A stretch of 64,000 nucleotides of DNA from Camarhynchus parvulus. Lineage: Eukaryota; Chordata; Aves; Passeriformes; Thraupidae. Location: positions 10,393,420-10,457,419 of the forward strand of contig NC_044571.1 in NCBI RefSeq assembly GCF_901933205.1. Direction: 5' to 3'. The position numbers and the translations under genes were made by a program. Below the pieces are notes generated by a model. That model was given only the letters and a program-made list of their open reading frames with translations, did not search any database and had not been told where the DNA came from. Shown here piece by piece: positions 14,162-26,902 of this stretch; position 1 is the stretch's first letter, and the number at the start of each line of letters is the position of its first letter.

Positions 14162-14770
14162 CCCTGGCAACCAGGAGGGCCAAGCCTGCCCTGGGGGCAT
14201 CAGGCCCAGCATTGCCAGCCAGGCAAGGAGGGGATTGTCCTGCTCTGTGCTGCACTGGGGAGCACTTTTGAGCATCAAAATATTAAAAAGACATTCAGTT
14301 ATTAGAGGGCATTGAAAAGAGGGCAACAAAGATGGTGAAGGATCTGGAGGGAAGGCTGTGTGAGGAGGGGCTGAGGTCCCTTGGTCTGTTCATCCTGGAG
14401 GAGACTGAGGGGAGACCTCACTGCAGTTACAGCTTCCTTGTGAGGGGAACAGGAGGGGCAGGCACTGATCTCTGCTCTGTGCTGACAGTGACAGGACCCA
14501 AGGGAATGGCCTGAAGTTGTGTCAGGGGAGGTTTAGGTTGGGTATCAGGAAAAGGTTCATCACCCAGAGGGTGGCTGGGCACTGGAACAGGCTCCCCATG
14601 GCAGTGGTCACAGCACCAGCCTGGCAGAACTCAAGAAGTGTTTGGACAATGCTCTCAGGCACAAGGTATGACACTAGGGGATGGTGCTGTGCAGGGCCAG
14701 GATCTTGACTTGGTGATCCTTGAAGGTCCCTTCCAACTCCGTTTGTTCTGTGTGATTCTGTGGTTCTGTG
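14162..14770 (+). mobile_element. CR1 LINE fragment with intact 3' end (copy A)
   Basis: This is a plus-strand, 5'-truncated CR1. It begins in the ORF2 C-terminal region at CCCTGGCAACCAGGAGGGCC, continues through the block GGGCAACAAAGATGGTGAAG near 14322-14341, and ends in the CR1 3' tail, GGTCCCTTCCAACTC near 14726 followed by GATTCTGTGGTTCTGTG octamers. That tail is the usual end of an insertion primed by the element's own reverse transcriptase. Compared with the general avian CR1 layout, about 30 bases encoding the motif before VQFWAP are missing near 14250, and a short deletion lies near 14396. The same gaps occur in the copy at 43450-44014. No usable ORF remains. Confidence 0.93.
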
Positions 14771-17700
14771 CGTGCTTGAGCACGGGGCTGGGGTGTACGT
14801 TTGTGTTTGGCCAGAGGGTGCTTCCCTGGCAGCTTTCCAATGTGGCAGGAGTGCTCTGCCTGCTCAGCATGCATTAGGGTGCCCCCAGCACAGAATTAGT
14901 GGGTGGTTTCCTCTTGGCCTTCTCTCAGGAGTTCTTGGTACATGTGAAAAATGAAGTGTGTGCATGCTGAATGATGCCTTTTTGGTTTTTTTACACCTTC
15001 AGAAATCTGTTGTCTTGGGAACCAAATTCCTACACATTTTCTTCAGAGAATTGACCTAAGTGAGAAAAGGACATCCTAAATAAGCCTTGTCCAAACCAAG
15101 TGTTTTGGTTAGCTATTTGAAAGGGAAAGGGCAGATACCTAGAGCAGCAGCATGGAATACTGCTGTGTAAAGTAAGTTACTTTGCAAAAACTGGGTAACT
15201 TCCTACATCAAACGAAAAAGTAAATAAAACCATGATGTATCAGTCTGTTTTAACTCTCTATAGCAGCACTCCAGTAGGAGAGAATAACTTGATTTTTTTC
15301 AAGTTCTTTTAGCAAATTACGTACTATGGTTTTTTGCAGCAAAAATTGTTCCATTATTCTACTGCAGAAACCTAAGTGCTTGGTATTTACTGTTTATCTG
15401 TTCTGACAGGAATGTGTCAAAAATAGGTATATCTCTGTTCAAAATTCTGATTATCTTTCACGCTGCATTTTTCTTGTCAGTGGTGAAAGATATGGGCTAG
15501 ACCTGGGGCTTCCAGTGCTTCAGTCATACTTACTGTGTGTATATTAAGGAGTAAATTTGTAGTTATTTTTAAAGGTTCCTGGTTTTCTGTCTATTGATTA
15601 ATGTTGTCTTCATTCTCATGCTCCTGAATTTCAGTTTTCCAGTAGTTTCTCTGCTTCCAGTGACCACCTTGATGTTTGCATTACAGGAAAAAGCAAAACA
15701 AAAGAAAACAGGTGGGATCTAGAAAAGAGGCTTTTCATTCTAGCGTGCTTCAAACCCCTTTCCTCCACATTTTTCTGTCATAAGAAGGTGCTAGGTGGAG
15801 GGGAATGGAGGTGTAACACTGGTTTCTAATAGACACCAAAGAGACTAGAAAAGTGGCCATGAAGGAACTGTAGAATTTGAGTAATTACTTGAAGTAAAAA
15901 ATCACATTCTTCCCAGATGTAAAGGCTTAACTGTATTACAGTTTTGACTAAAAATCAATGTTGTCACTCATAAACCTGATGACATCTACTTTGTTATGAA
16001 TGGATGAAATATGTGGATAGAAGTAATGTTACATTTTAGAGCTAATGGCTTCCAGTGACAAGTACAACTATTTTGCCTCTATCACAGCCATTTGTCTTGC
16101 AGGCTAATCTCTCTCATTTGTAAACAGTATTTCCCCATGGCACGTGCATCCTTCAGTCATCCAGGTGTTCTCCTGCTGTGTCATCCAACAGGACTCTGTG
16201 GAAGCTCTGACGGACACAACTCCCTTTGTTTAATCCCATGGGGATGGGCAGCTGCCCAGTTTGTCACTGACCATTATTTTTGCTAATAGATCTCCTGTTT
16301 CAGCATTTTTGCTTCAGATTAGAGTCTTGCCCAAGTTCAGTTTTACTGCCATGATCTCAGGATGACTTCTGCAAGTGAAAGTGTGTGTGGGGGTATGTTT
16401 AGGAGGGGTCTCCAGGGGGAGATTTTGCTTGGGATGAGTTGTTTCTCTACAGAAGACAGAGCGCAGAGGCCACACTTTGTTTTGTTCAAGCATCTTCCAC
16501 TGGGGCTCTGCAAAGCAGAATATACACAGGTTTTAACCCATTATAAAGTTGTGTATTGCTTAGCACACAAGGTTCATTTGGCCAAGCAGAAGCACCACTG
16601 GAAAGGCCCCAAAGATTCTGGCCTGGCAGACACATTTAGGTGAGAAAGGGTCCTCCCCAGTGGCTCCCAGAGCTGACTCCTCAAAGTGGCTCAGTTTCTG
16701 TCTTCCCCTGAGCATGGGTGACAGTGACAGCTGGGCTTGACCAGTTCTGACCATCCCTGGCCATTCCAGCCTGCCTCCAGCAGGTTTTCTCCTGTGGGAT
16801 TTTATAACTTTCTCTACAGAAGTTTTTCTTTTAAGTCCTTCAGCTACTAAATCCTCTCTGAGCAGAGACTGTCCATCTGTGGTGGGGCTGTGCAGAGGGG
16901 GCACAGAATGGGGGCATTGAATGGATTAATTCTCCACTGCTCTTTGGTTTGGTTTTGAGCGATTTTCAGAATCTTCTGTATCATGACAGGATCCTTCTGA
17001 AGCACAAGTTTGTCCAGAGACATTGCTGAATGTCAGTAGAAAAGGTCTATGACACTGTTCCTGACCAGTGTGCTTCCCGTTCTTATCCATAAGTTTCAGA
17101 GTCTTAAGGTACACTTAAAGAACATGCTGTACATAAAAAATCTTTTTTCTTGGCTCTTACAATAAATTTTTTTTTCTAAATATGCTGCATAAAATGCTCA
17201 GGTCAGAGCTTGTTCCTGATTCTGATGAAAAAATACTTGTACAGAAAACTTTTCCTTGTCCCAGAGAGACCTGAATCCCGTTCTTTCATTTGCTTGTTTT
17301 CCTATTTTAATTCAGAACTCCAGGCAGAGTTTGAGGGGTGTGAATTTCAACAATCTAAATATCTATCTATTATTTTTGTTTTATTATTTTAACTATAGCT
17401 TGCTGCTACTCAGAAAGTTGGTACTTTGGTATTTTAATTTTTAATGATTGTTTGGGGTATTTTTCTGTCTAAAAAATGCAAATATACTGACATGAAAGAA
17501 ATTGTTTTTAATTTTTAATTGCATGACAATCAAAATCACCGTGAAATATATCCTGCCATCTTTTCTCTTGTAGGAGATACTGGAAAGAGAACCTAGTGTA
17601 GTTCTTTGTGATGGAAATGAGTCAGAGTGTGAGAAAAAAAAATTGTTTTGTAAAACCAGTATGGTTATGGGTTATTTTCACACAGCATCTCAACATATAA

Positions 17701-20700
17701 TTGTAAACAAAGTACCAGCAAAATCTCCCAATTTGTTGGGGTTTGTCTTATGGTAATGTTATTTCATTCTGCAGAAATTCCAAGGTAAATGAGTAGGCAA
17801 ATGCTGCTTTATGAGATTGATTCTCACTCTGCCTTTGTAATAGCTGGTTTTAGTAAGTGTTGTTTTCATACTGGCTTAGAACACTTTCTCACTGAAATGT
17901 TTGCATTAAAACTGTTATGTATTCATTTTTTTCTTTAATCACATGTATCTTTGATATAACATTTAAACTGTGACTAACATTTTTTTATTTACACTTAATG
18001 TTACTTTAGAATTGTTTAAATCAGTATTTTAAATTGAACAAGGCCCTAGAGCCACTCTGGAGAGCTGTGTCATTAACCTATAATTGTATATTGCATAACG
18101 TACTTTGTTTTCATTACTTTGGAAAAAGAAGTAATGACCTTGCAATTGACTCTTCTATTTAACATTTTCATCTGAGCTTTAACACCATTAGATATAACTG
18201 CTTGCATTGACCAGAGGAGGAGCCAAAGAAGCAATGTACTGCAGTCAACCTAAATCAGTTTCAGGCTAACAAAGTTAATATTAATTGGTGATTTACCAAG
18301 TCAAGGGCCTCAGTTAAATAAAAGTCAAGAATTTCAAACTGTTTTTTTCTTTTTATCGATCGCCAGCCCTGGGTTTTAAAACACACTGTGCAGAACTTAG
18401 GTTTTCCCATCAAGATACCTAACAATTGAGTAGCCTGTAGGTCTGTGCTGCCTGATACATTAACCTAAATTGTTTAAGGTGAGTAATGAACAGAACAGAA
18501 GAGAAAGAACAGAAAGTTCTTGTCATGAGAAAAAACCATTTCATGCAGAAGTTACCTGGGATATATCCTAAAAATATCTTTTTTTTTTTTCCTTATTTTT
18601 CTGGAGCACATTTCTCTCAACACCAAAACTGTCAGTACTAAATAATCATCAGGCCCTACAGTATTTACTCACGTTGGTAGGCAGCTCTAACAGCCAGGGG
18701 TGCCTCCCATTCATCTGTTCCCAGCATCAGCAGAACACAGGGAAGGCAGAGCAGACCGTCCAAACTGGCTGTCATTTCAAGAAGGCTGGGGCACATAAAA
18801 GCAATAAGTAATAATGACTTAGCTGGGGGACTGAGCGTTCTGAACCACATGAAAAATGTGCTTTGCTTAAAACCATGAAACTTGGCAGGTAGGCTTAGGA
18901 TTTCTAAGGCACAGAACAAAAGCAAATATGGTGCTTTCTGATTGCCCACTGTGGAAAACTGAGCTCTTCAGCAGAAACTTTTTATTCCAATTTTCCACAG
19001 GTTCTTAAACATGGTAGGAGGAAAGTTTTAACAGTGTTATACAGATGGCAAATGTCAGCATTTGTTTGGGCTTTTTCCCTCCTTCTTCTAAAAAGTAAAG
19101 CAGAATCTATTTGTCCTGGTCTCAGTTTCTAGAAAATAAAATGGCTAAAATGCCTTTTTACATCTTATGGTCTTAGAAAGAAGAAAAAAGATTAAAAAAA
19201 ATTGTGGAGATGAAGGGGCGAAGGGGGAGAGGTATTTTTGGTAGACCTTCAAGATTCAGCTTTAATAACAGTTCTACAGATATATCTTCCAGGAAGAACA
19301 GCACCTGAAAAATCTAAAGACTTCTTAGTTATTTTTCTATACTGTATACATGCCTTTAATGAGAATGGTCAGGAGATAGGGCAGAAGTAAGTCTCAAAGC
19401 TGATTGTTCATGCAAAACAAGATCAGTAACCACTGTGTCTTACAGTAAAAACCTTTGTAAACACTTGGTGTTTGCTTGCATTAGTGAAGTGAAAGATAAC
19501 TTTCAGATCTTGACTGGGGAAGTCTAAGCCAAGTTGCTTTCATTCGAGGAGGCTCATGGCACAGGTTGCTTCCCCAGGTCTGCTCTAGCTTTTCTCAGTC
19601 ATCCTGAGAAACTTCTGGAAGGGCAGGCTGTCAGCTAGGCTTGGGTAGGCTCAGGAGGGTAAGAACAATTACTGGCTTCTGCCTTCTGAATTGGTTTAGA
19701 AGGGAAAGTACATGAAAATTTCTTTGTATCCTTTCAGTAATATGAAATAGGCTGTGCCTGTGCAGGGAGCTAGAGTGAATTTGGGTCATCAATATTCCAG
19801 GTACAAGGAGAGGATACTTCCATTTTGCACATCTTTAGAAACAGCATGTTGCCTTGCTCCCTGTTGTTCATCTTTTTAACTGTTAATTAAATTCACTGAC
19901 ATTGCAGCTGTTTAGATTATTAATAGTATCCCTTACATTTGAAAATAATTGGATTGCTAATATTTTTATGATCTCACTAAATACTTTTCAAAATGGACTA
20001 AAATATGTTCTGTTTAAACAGCAAGATGGCATGGTCAACTCATGAATGTTTACTGTAATTAAAACATGTCCATTATAGTTAAAATTTGGTTTAAATTTTC
20101 AAATAATGTAAGGTATAAAGGATTTCAGACTCAGGGATTTTTGTTGTTGATGTTTCACATAGTTCCATGATGACCAGTTCATAGAGATCCCCAAAAGTCA
20201 TTAACAGCCCAAAGGCAGGAGCTTTGAAATCGGTGATCATACACAAATACATCACCATGGAATTGAATGGAGGATATATTGAGGAAATGCTGGCCAGCTT
20301 GAACATAAGACAATCATACACTTAGGAAGTGTTTAGGAATCTCTGTCTTGATCTGACAGACAATGAAACTGCTCTTTTGAAAAGTCTTTTAAAAATATTG
20401 TAGCGGTGCTTGCAGTTGCATAGTTTCTTTGAAGGGAAGGATTGTTTGTGTAATTTATTGCTTCTGACAAATCTTTTTTCTTTTCTTTTCTTTTTTTTAT
20501 TTGTAAGTAGCCTTCTTCTCCAGACCTGTCATTTCCTAATAAGCTGCTTCTGTGGCATCTCAGCCTAATATTTAGGTTGTTCCATTTGACTAGCAAGGAA
20601 AGCGGGTATTGTCATAAGCATTATGCCTTAAGCAAATGGATGAGATTGACATAGCTGCTACGAGTACACAATTTTCTTTCCTGTCTCTTCATGTCTTTCC

Positions 20701-21426
20701 TAATAACAAATGTAGAAATGCTGTTACTAGTCTGCTAATCTAGGACAGAATGATTATAAAAGATTTTAAAAATAGCTTAGTAGTTTAATGCATTTATTCA
20801 AGCTTGAAAAATGGAATTTTGCAGTTCTGAATAAATTCTAATATTTGACCAAGGTCAGATTTTAGAATCAGATAATATCAACATGTCTATTTCTTGGAGA
20901 AGTAGTATGCAATTGTCACGTAATTAATGAGATGAGAGGACTCTTACCTGTTTCACTTCACAAGGCTGACTCTTGTGATTCTTGCAATGCTTGAAACAAG
21001 GTTGTATCAGTCTGACCAGCAAGATACCTTTAAAGCAAGACATCAGCAGGATGTTGAGACTACTTTTTAAGGAGAGTTCTGAGTCTTCCTCCAGCAATTA
21101 CATTGCGGCAAACAAGTACAGTACTCTCTGTTATTAGGACTTTGTGTTTCTTGTCTCTGAGAGTTTTACACAGTACTTTTAGAGGAACTGACCTGAGTGC
21201 AAGTTCCAGTGCGGACTCTCAGCTTGAAAAACACAAGAGGAATTGTTTGTGCTGAGAGCTGAACATCTGTAGATTGTGTGCTGGGAAACAATGAGGCTTT
21301 ATCATGATACTATTTTTTTATTGTTTTGCACAGGACCTCACCTCTGCAACTAAATAAACACTCCTAACATTAAACTAAGAAAAGTTTGGCTGAAGCTAAT
21401 AGTGGAATAAAACATTCAGCCTGGGA

Positions 21427-21461
21427 GGCATGTTATTCTAAGCCTGGCATGTTATTCTAAG
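21427..21461. repeat. Tandem duplication, 19-bp period
   Basis: The 16-mer GGCATGTTATTCTAAG occurs at 21427-21442 and again at 21446-21461 with no mismatch, separated by three bases. It looks like a recent local slippage or duplication event. Confidence 0.9.
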
Positions 21462-24400
21462 ATGCTCATTTCTTTGACTAACATTATGTGAATAGCAATT
21501 ATCTTTGTGTTAGTATTCAAATATAGATGCTTCACTTGCATTGGAAGAGATCCAAAGGAGAAATCATAATGCAGGAAAAAAAAAGCTTCATGAGCTGATC
21601 ATAATGACTATAGATAACTTTATGTAATGAATTTTCAATATGTAGAACTAACAGCATTATATAAATGAGCATCATCTCATGTAAGGACCATAAACTCTGC
21701 AGAACAAGCTATAGAGTAACTTCTTAAATAATTTAATGAACCTTATGTAAACAAGCTGCAGTGAGCAAGGCCCTAACGGCTCTACAAACTCGAGGTTTTG
21801 AGTAAAATTCTACAGAACCTGAAACTGATTTGATGAGTAGATTTAGAGAGATGCCTCATCTTTAATCTGAAACTTTAGGTAACACTGTATTTCAGTTACT
21901 TTATATAAATGTTACTGTATTGCTGTAATATGATAAGATGTTACATAAAGGTAAGTAAATATAAAAAATAAAGTTAATTAGTCTTTTGACATAAAGGAAA
22001 AAAAACTGTAGTTTACCATACCTGCATAATTATATTAATTACCTTTGTGATGAGAAGAACCAACTAATATTAAAATAACAGGTCTCTCTTTAGCCTGTTT
22101 ATATGAAAATATTTTTTGTGTATATACACTGATCCTTAAAGTCCTGAAAAAGACAAAAATCTTGATTCTGGAGAGTCACAGGCAGCCTTCTTTAAATAAA
22201 TGTACTTTAATATTTTAAACATACAGTTTTAATAGGGAAAGATATTCCTGTAATTTAATATCCCTGCTCCTGTGCATTTTTGTTCTTTCATATTCTTGTT
22301 CACTATAGAGAGTTACAGAATTTGCAGTGCTGAAAATCCAATTTACTGCTCTTTGCTTAGGAAGGTCAAACACCCATACCACCAAAACACAAACAAGAAA
22401 CTCATCTTTCTACATCTCCTACATTTCGTTGCTATGATACTAGTTTATCACTTGTATTGTTTATAATAAAAAAGAATTTTGTTTTCTTAGGTGCAACATT
22501 TGCACAAACTGTGTCACAGGATTAAACTGTTTCTTTAATTTCTGATTTTATTATTGTCCAGTTTATTTTGGGGAGCTGTTTTCTTGTGTATGGTTCTAAA
22601 TCACATCCGAAAAGCTTAAGAGTTCTGTTAGAGAAATGAAGGGCTTAAAAGTTGTGGAATTTAAGAATCAGAGCTGCTTATATAATGTCAATTTAGACTT
22701 CCCTATGCTCATGCACAATGCCACAGTTGTTAATTAGAGAATCACTTATTGTTTTCTTTTCCCCCCTTGGAGTCAAACTTCATTCTGTGCATGGAGGGAA
22801 TAATGCTTACTTGATGATTGCTGCCTTCATCATTTTCATTCTCACTATTCTGTGTGTAGCCAAAGGCTTCGTTTACTATGTCCTAATCAAAGTGTGCTCT
22901 GATGACAAAGTTTTTAATTTCCTTTGGTGTTTTCTATTGGTTTTGCCACTTTTTATTTAAGTAGTTCCCAAATATTATTAATCATCATCTTTCCTGTCCC
23001 CAGTTTTCATTGTGCAGGTAGTATTTCAGGTGAGAAGTTGAAGTACTGAAAAGCAAACACAAAATGTGTTTGCTGATTCTGGGTTCTATGGCTGTCATGC
23101 ATTGTGCCTGATAGTTCAGAGGATTTTTTATGGCACTTTATCTGTTCCAGACATAAATCCTCTTTGATTCTAACAGAAGCAATGGGTTTTCAACACTTTT
23201 TCAAATTCAGTACCCAGAAGATCAAGAGCACATAGTAGTAATCCTCAGGGGCCTGGTTTAAATGATATAATGTGCAGGAAGTGAAAGGATAGAAGCCAAA
23301 CCCTCATGGCAGCACTATCTGTAGAATTATTGTCTCATTTTACATTTGCCACATGGTTTCCACTCTCAGCAACAGTTCAGGCAAGGGCACTATGGAAAAC
23401 AGCTTTGCTGTGTAACCTGAGTTTTGTGTTCAGCTGGATGCCAAGAGATCTATTCTGTTCACTGACTGGGGAAATGGCATGGGGTAAAAAAGGAATTCAG
23501 TTTAGGGTTGTATCATGATGCATGACTGCTCTGACAGTTTGCAGCAGTAGATATTCTTCTCTTGAGTGCAGAGTGGGAAAAAAATAACAAAGGAGGAGAG
23601 CTAAAGCCTGACAAGCCTTACTAAAGTCTCCTCATTTAAAAGTGGAAAGAAGAAAGAGGGACTCTGTGTGTGAGGGAAAGCAGACGTGCAGCAGTTAAGC
23701 AGAAAAGTCACATGAGACTGAAGATACTGGAATGATCTCTGATTGTCTGTACCCATCAGCAGTTCAGTCCCATATTCCAAAGATTCTCTGGTACACTGAC
23801 TCTTTTCTGTTCTCTCTAAAGTAGCAGTCAGTTCTTTCCTCTTGTTCCAAATTCTGTGTTTCACCATGTTTCTCAATCACATGTCATTTCCCTGGTGTCT
23901 TTGTCTACTTCCCCAGTTGAAACAGAACGTCCTTCTCAGCTTGGCCTGGGTGCTGGAAGATGGGTGGGAAGCACACTTTCTGCTCACAGCTTTCCACCCA
24001 GCTCTAGTCTGGCTCAGAGCTGCCAGGAAGGACACAAAAGGCCAAGAAAAGCCTTTTTAAGCTTATGGAGTCTTGGGCCAATAAACAATTAGTTTCTTTA
24101 TGTTGCTGGATGGTAGGGTGTTAATGAGGTTTTGAGAAGTTTAGCTGTTTGTCTTATCTTAAAAATGTGATAAGCCTTTCAAATTTGTAATTTTGAACCT
24201 CTGTTTTGGAAATCTGAACAATTTCCATAGGTATGTGAAAAGCCACATCTGCTATACAAAGGTGTGCAACTCCCTCCTGCCTAATCTCCCTGCTTCAGAT
24301 CACTGAAATAGCAGAGCAGTTTGCCAGACACTTTTTAACACATGCCAGATATTTCTCAAGACCAGTAAAGCTGTTTGGCAGAATAATTACCCTTTCATTT

Positions 24401-24994
24401 TGCCCTGCTCAAAGGAAGTCCTATACTGTAAAAAAACCAAACAAATAAAACCATAAACCCCCACACATTCTCCACCTCGGATGTCAAAGATAGGGAAAAA
24501 ATTATTAGCTGTAGTTAAAGGCAGTTAAAAACAGGTTAAGATGTAAAATGTCAAAAAAATCTTTTAAAAATTACCTTTTCTCTCTATATATAGTACTAAT
24601 GAGGTTTTTATCTAAGATTAGGTTAACCATATATGGTGCAATAACACATAGGATACTGAGGCATTACAAGATTTGGAAGATTTTCTGTTAGTAAAATACG
24701 TTCTTTCCCCCTTGAAAAAAAAACAAAACCAAAAACACAACACCAGTGGGTGCAGTAGTATTCCTATGCAGCTTTATAGAAGTTCTTCTGCTTACTGTAA
24801 CTCATTCTTAAAATAAATTCACCATATCAGGGTGCCTGGAGTTGGTAGAGGCTGAAGGGGAAAAAGAAAGGTGTATCCTTATGCACCAAATCCAAGGAGT
24901 GCAGGAAATAAAAGCAGAAAGTTTGTCATTCTGCTCTGTGTAATTGGTCTCTCTCTCTACTTTTAATATTGCAGTGAACATAGTACAATGCAAA

Positions 24995-25130
24995 TTATTT
25001 TGGGTTTGGGTTTTGGCTTGAGTTTTTTGGTTTTTTTTTTTTTTTTTTTTTTTTTTTTGTTTGTTTTTTTTTTGTTGTTTTTGGGTTTTTTTTGTTGTTA
25101 GGTTTTTGTTTGTTTGTTTGTTTGTTTTTT
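24995..25130. repeat. Long T/G-rich low-complexity tract ending in (GTTT)n
   Basis: This begins with TTTTGGGTTTGGG-like sequence, passes through a T run of nearly 30 bases, then TTTGTTGTTT units, and ends in about five GTTT units. It is one of the two longest low-complexity tracts in the window. It creates the K/Q/N-rich minus-strand open frames at 24808-25240, which are not genes. Confidence 0.92.
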
Positions 25131-25605
25131 GCAAAGCATTTTAAACAAAATTGTAGAGTACACTTCAGGTATCTTTCTCTCTCCCATTGTACATTGTAGT
25201 TAAGGTGATGCACAACCATTTCAACAGGGTGAGAAAGCATATTGCTCTTTTTTTCTGCTTCTTTTTTTAGGCTAAAGAATTAATGCCGATTGTTTTTCCT
25301 TAGTTTTTTTGCTTTGCTTTTAGTACCTGTAAAGCATTTCTTGCATTATTTAAATGTATTTAACTATACCTTGAAGTGCTTTAGGATTTGAAAGATTAGT
25401 TTTATATCAACCAAAGCACATTTGGATTAAGATCTACCAGGGATTCAGTAAACTCACACTTTTTCTTTGAATTTATCTAATTTTTAGGAGTTGACTGCCT
25501 GGGAATTAGAAGGAAAAGATAGAAGACTAGAACATAAATCCTAATGGTTCAGCTGACCTGATGTCTGGGTTTCAGTTTTATTAAATCTTTATGTTTTGAA
25601 ATTTG

Positions 25606-25636
25606 AGCTTCAGCTCAGCTAGCTTAGCTTTTAGCT
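25606..25636. repeat. Cluster of six AGCT tetramers
   Basis: Six AGCT palindromes lie within 31 bases, at 25606, 25612, 25617, 25621, 25626 and 25633. Spacing is irregular, 4 to 7 bases between starts, so this is an imperfect short-period repeat and not a clean microsatellite. Confidence 0.8.
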
Positions 25637-26817
25637 GCAGCCCTTATCCCATAGATATGGAATCCATTTCCAAATTATTGAAAGTTTATCTGTAAAGAGC
25701 TAATATGCTCTCTAGTTAGGAAATTATGAAAAAAAGGTGAAAACAGTTGAGAGATCCATAGCAGCAGATTTTCTCTTGCAGCTGGCCAAAACACAATCTA
25801 ACTAATGATCTGAGGAAAACAGTTTTTCCCTTTATTTTTTTTTTCCCATGTAGTTCATTGGCAAGCTTCCTGCAGTAGCTGCTTTGACAGATATAAAATT
25901 GCCTCTCTCTTTATTGCATGGTCTGGCCACTGCCAGATTTCCTGGCCTTTCTTGTTCCAGTGGACACCATGGTGCTTTACTGAGATCTGAGGAAGTAAAA
26001 TTCAGTGAAGTGGACATACCTGAAGGTAGATATGTATGTTGCCAGATACTCACTAGGCAGCGAGCAGTGAAGTTCTCAGATTATTTTCAATTTAGTCCTT
26101 TCAAATAATTTGTATTTCTGTATTCTATATAATAATTATGGTTGGCAGGGGTCTATCTCTACATATCCTTTGCCATACGTGAGCAATTGGATGCAGGGAG
26201 CTACAAATCTTCTGTTGATGTTCCCAATTGAAATGCAACTTGTATTGAGAATCTTATGAAAAAGGAGCAGGTTCCCAACAGAGAACTAAAACTGCTGTAC
26301 CCTCTCTGGTATAGGGATAAGAGAGAGAAAGGCAGGTTGTGGTCTTTGTCAGGTGCAGTGTGAAGGATGGGAATGCACCTGGTTTCAGCATGGGGTTCAA
26401 AATGAACGTGGGGTAGAGTTAGGAGCTCAGCTAATTAGGTGGCAGCTCAGCTCGACACTGCTTGCTGCTTGTAACCATCATTAAAATGCTCACACAAACA
26501 GTCATCTGGCTGGACTGCCTCCCTTAGCTAACCAACAGCTTGTTTATGAGCACAGAAAATGATAAAGGGAATGGAAAATTGGCCAAAAAATAAAAATAAG
26601 GCAGGAAAGTTGTGTCTGTAGTGCAGTGTTGAACATAGCCAGAAAAACTATATAACCTATTCCTATGGAACTGATAGTTATGGAAATCTAAGAACAGGAC
26701 ATTCTTCCAGATAGTTGAAGTGAATGTTTTTACTGTTTTAGAACCCGAAAAAATAGAGAATGGTTTTGCAAAAACTTTGGTGGCAAAACCATTTTTTCCA
26801 GGTACAACAGACGCTTC

Positions 26818-26902
26818 TTTTGGTTTGGTTTGGTTTGGTTTGGTTTGTTGTTGCTTTTTATTTCTTGCTGTTGTTAATTTTTGTTTTTTTTTTTTTTTTT
26901 TT
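26818..26902. repeat. (TTTGG)n microsatellite and neighbouring poly(T)
   Basis: About five uninterrupted TTTGG units at 26818-26845 are followed by mixed T-rich sequence and a T run of about 18 ending near 26902. It produces F/W/L-rich plus-strand open frames that are not coding. Confidence 0.92.

Noticed and set aside
14065..14954. Cluster of overlapping frames on both strands around 14.1-14.9 kb
   Set aside because: They are shadows of the CR1 copy at 14162-14770, whose GC-richer sequence has fewer stops.
16560..16904. 114-codon minus-strand frame in a GC-richer patch
   Set aside because: No recognised domain, the opposite strand is also open, and there is no supporting gene structure.
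24808..25240. Lysine/glutamine/asparagine-rich minus-strand open frames
   Set aside because: They are direct translations of a long T/G-rich low-complexity tract.
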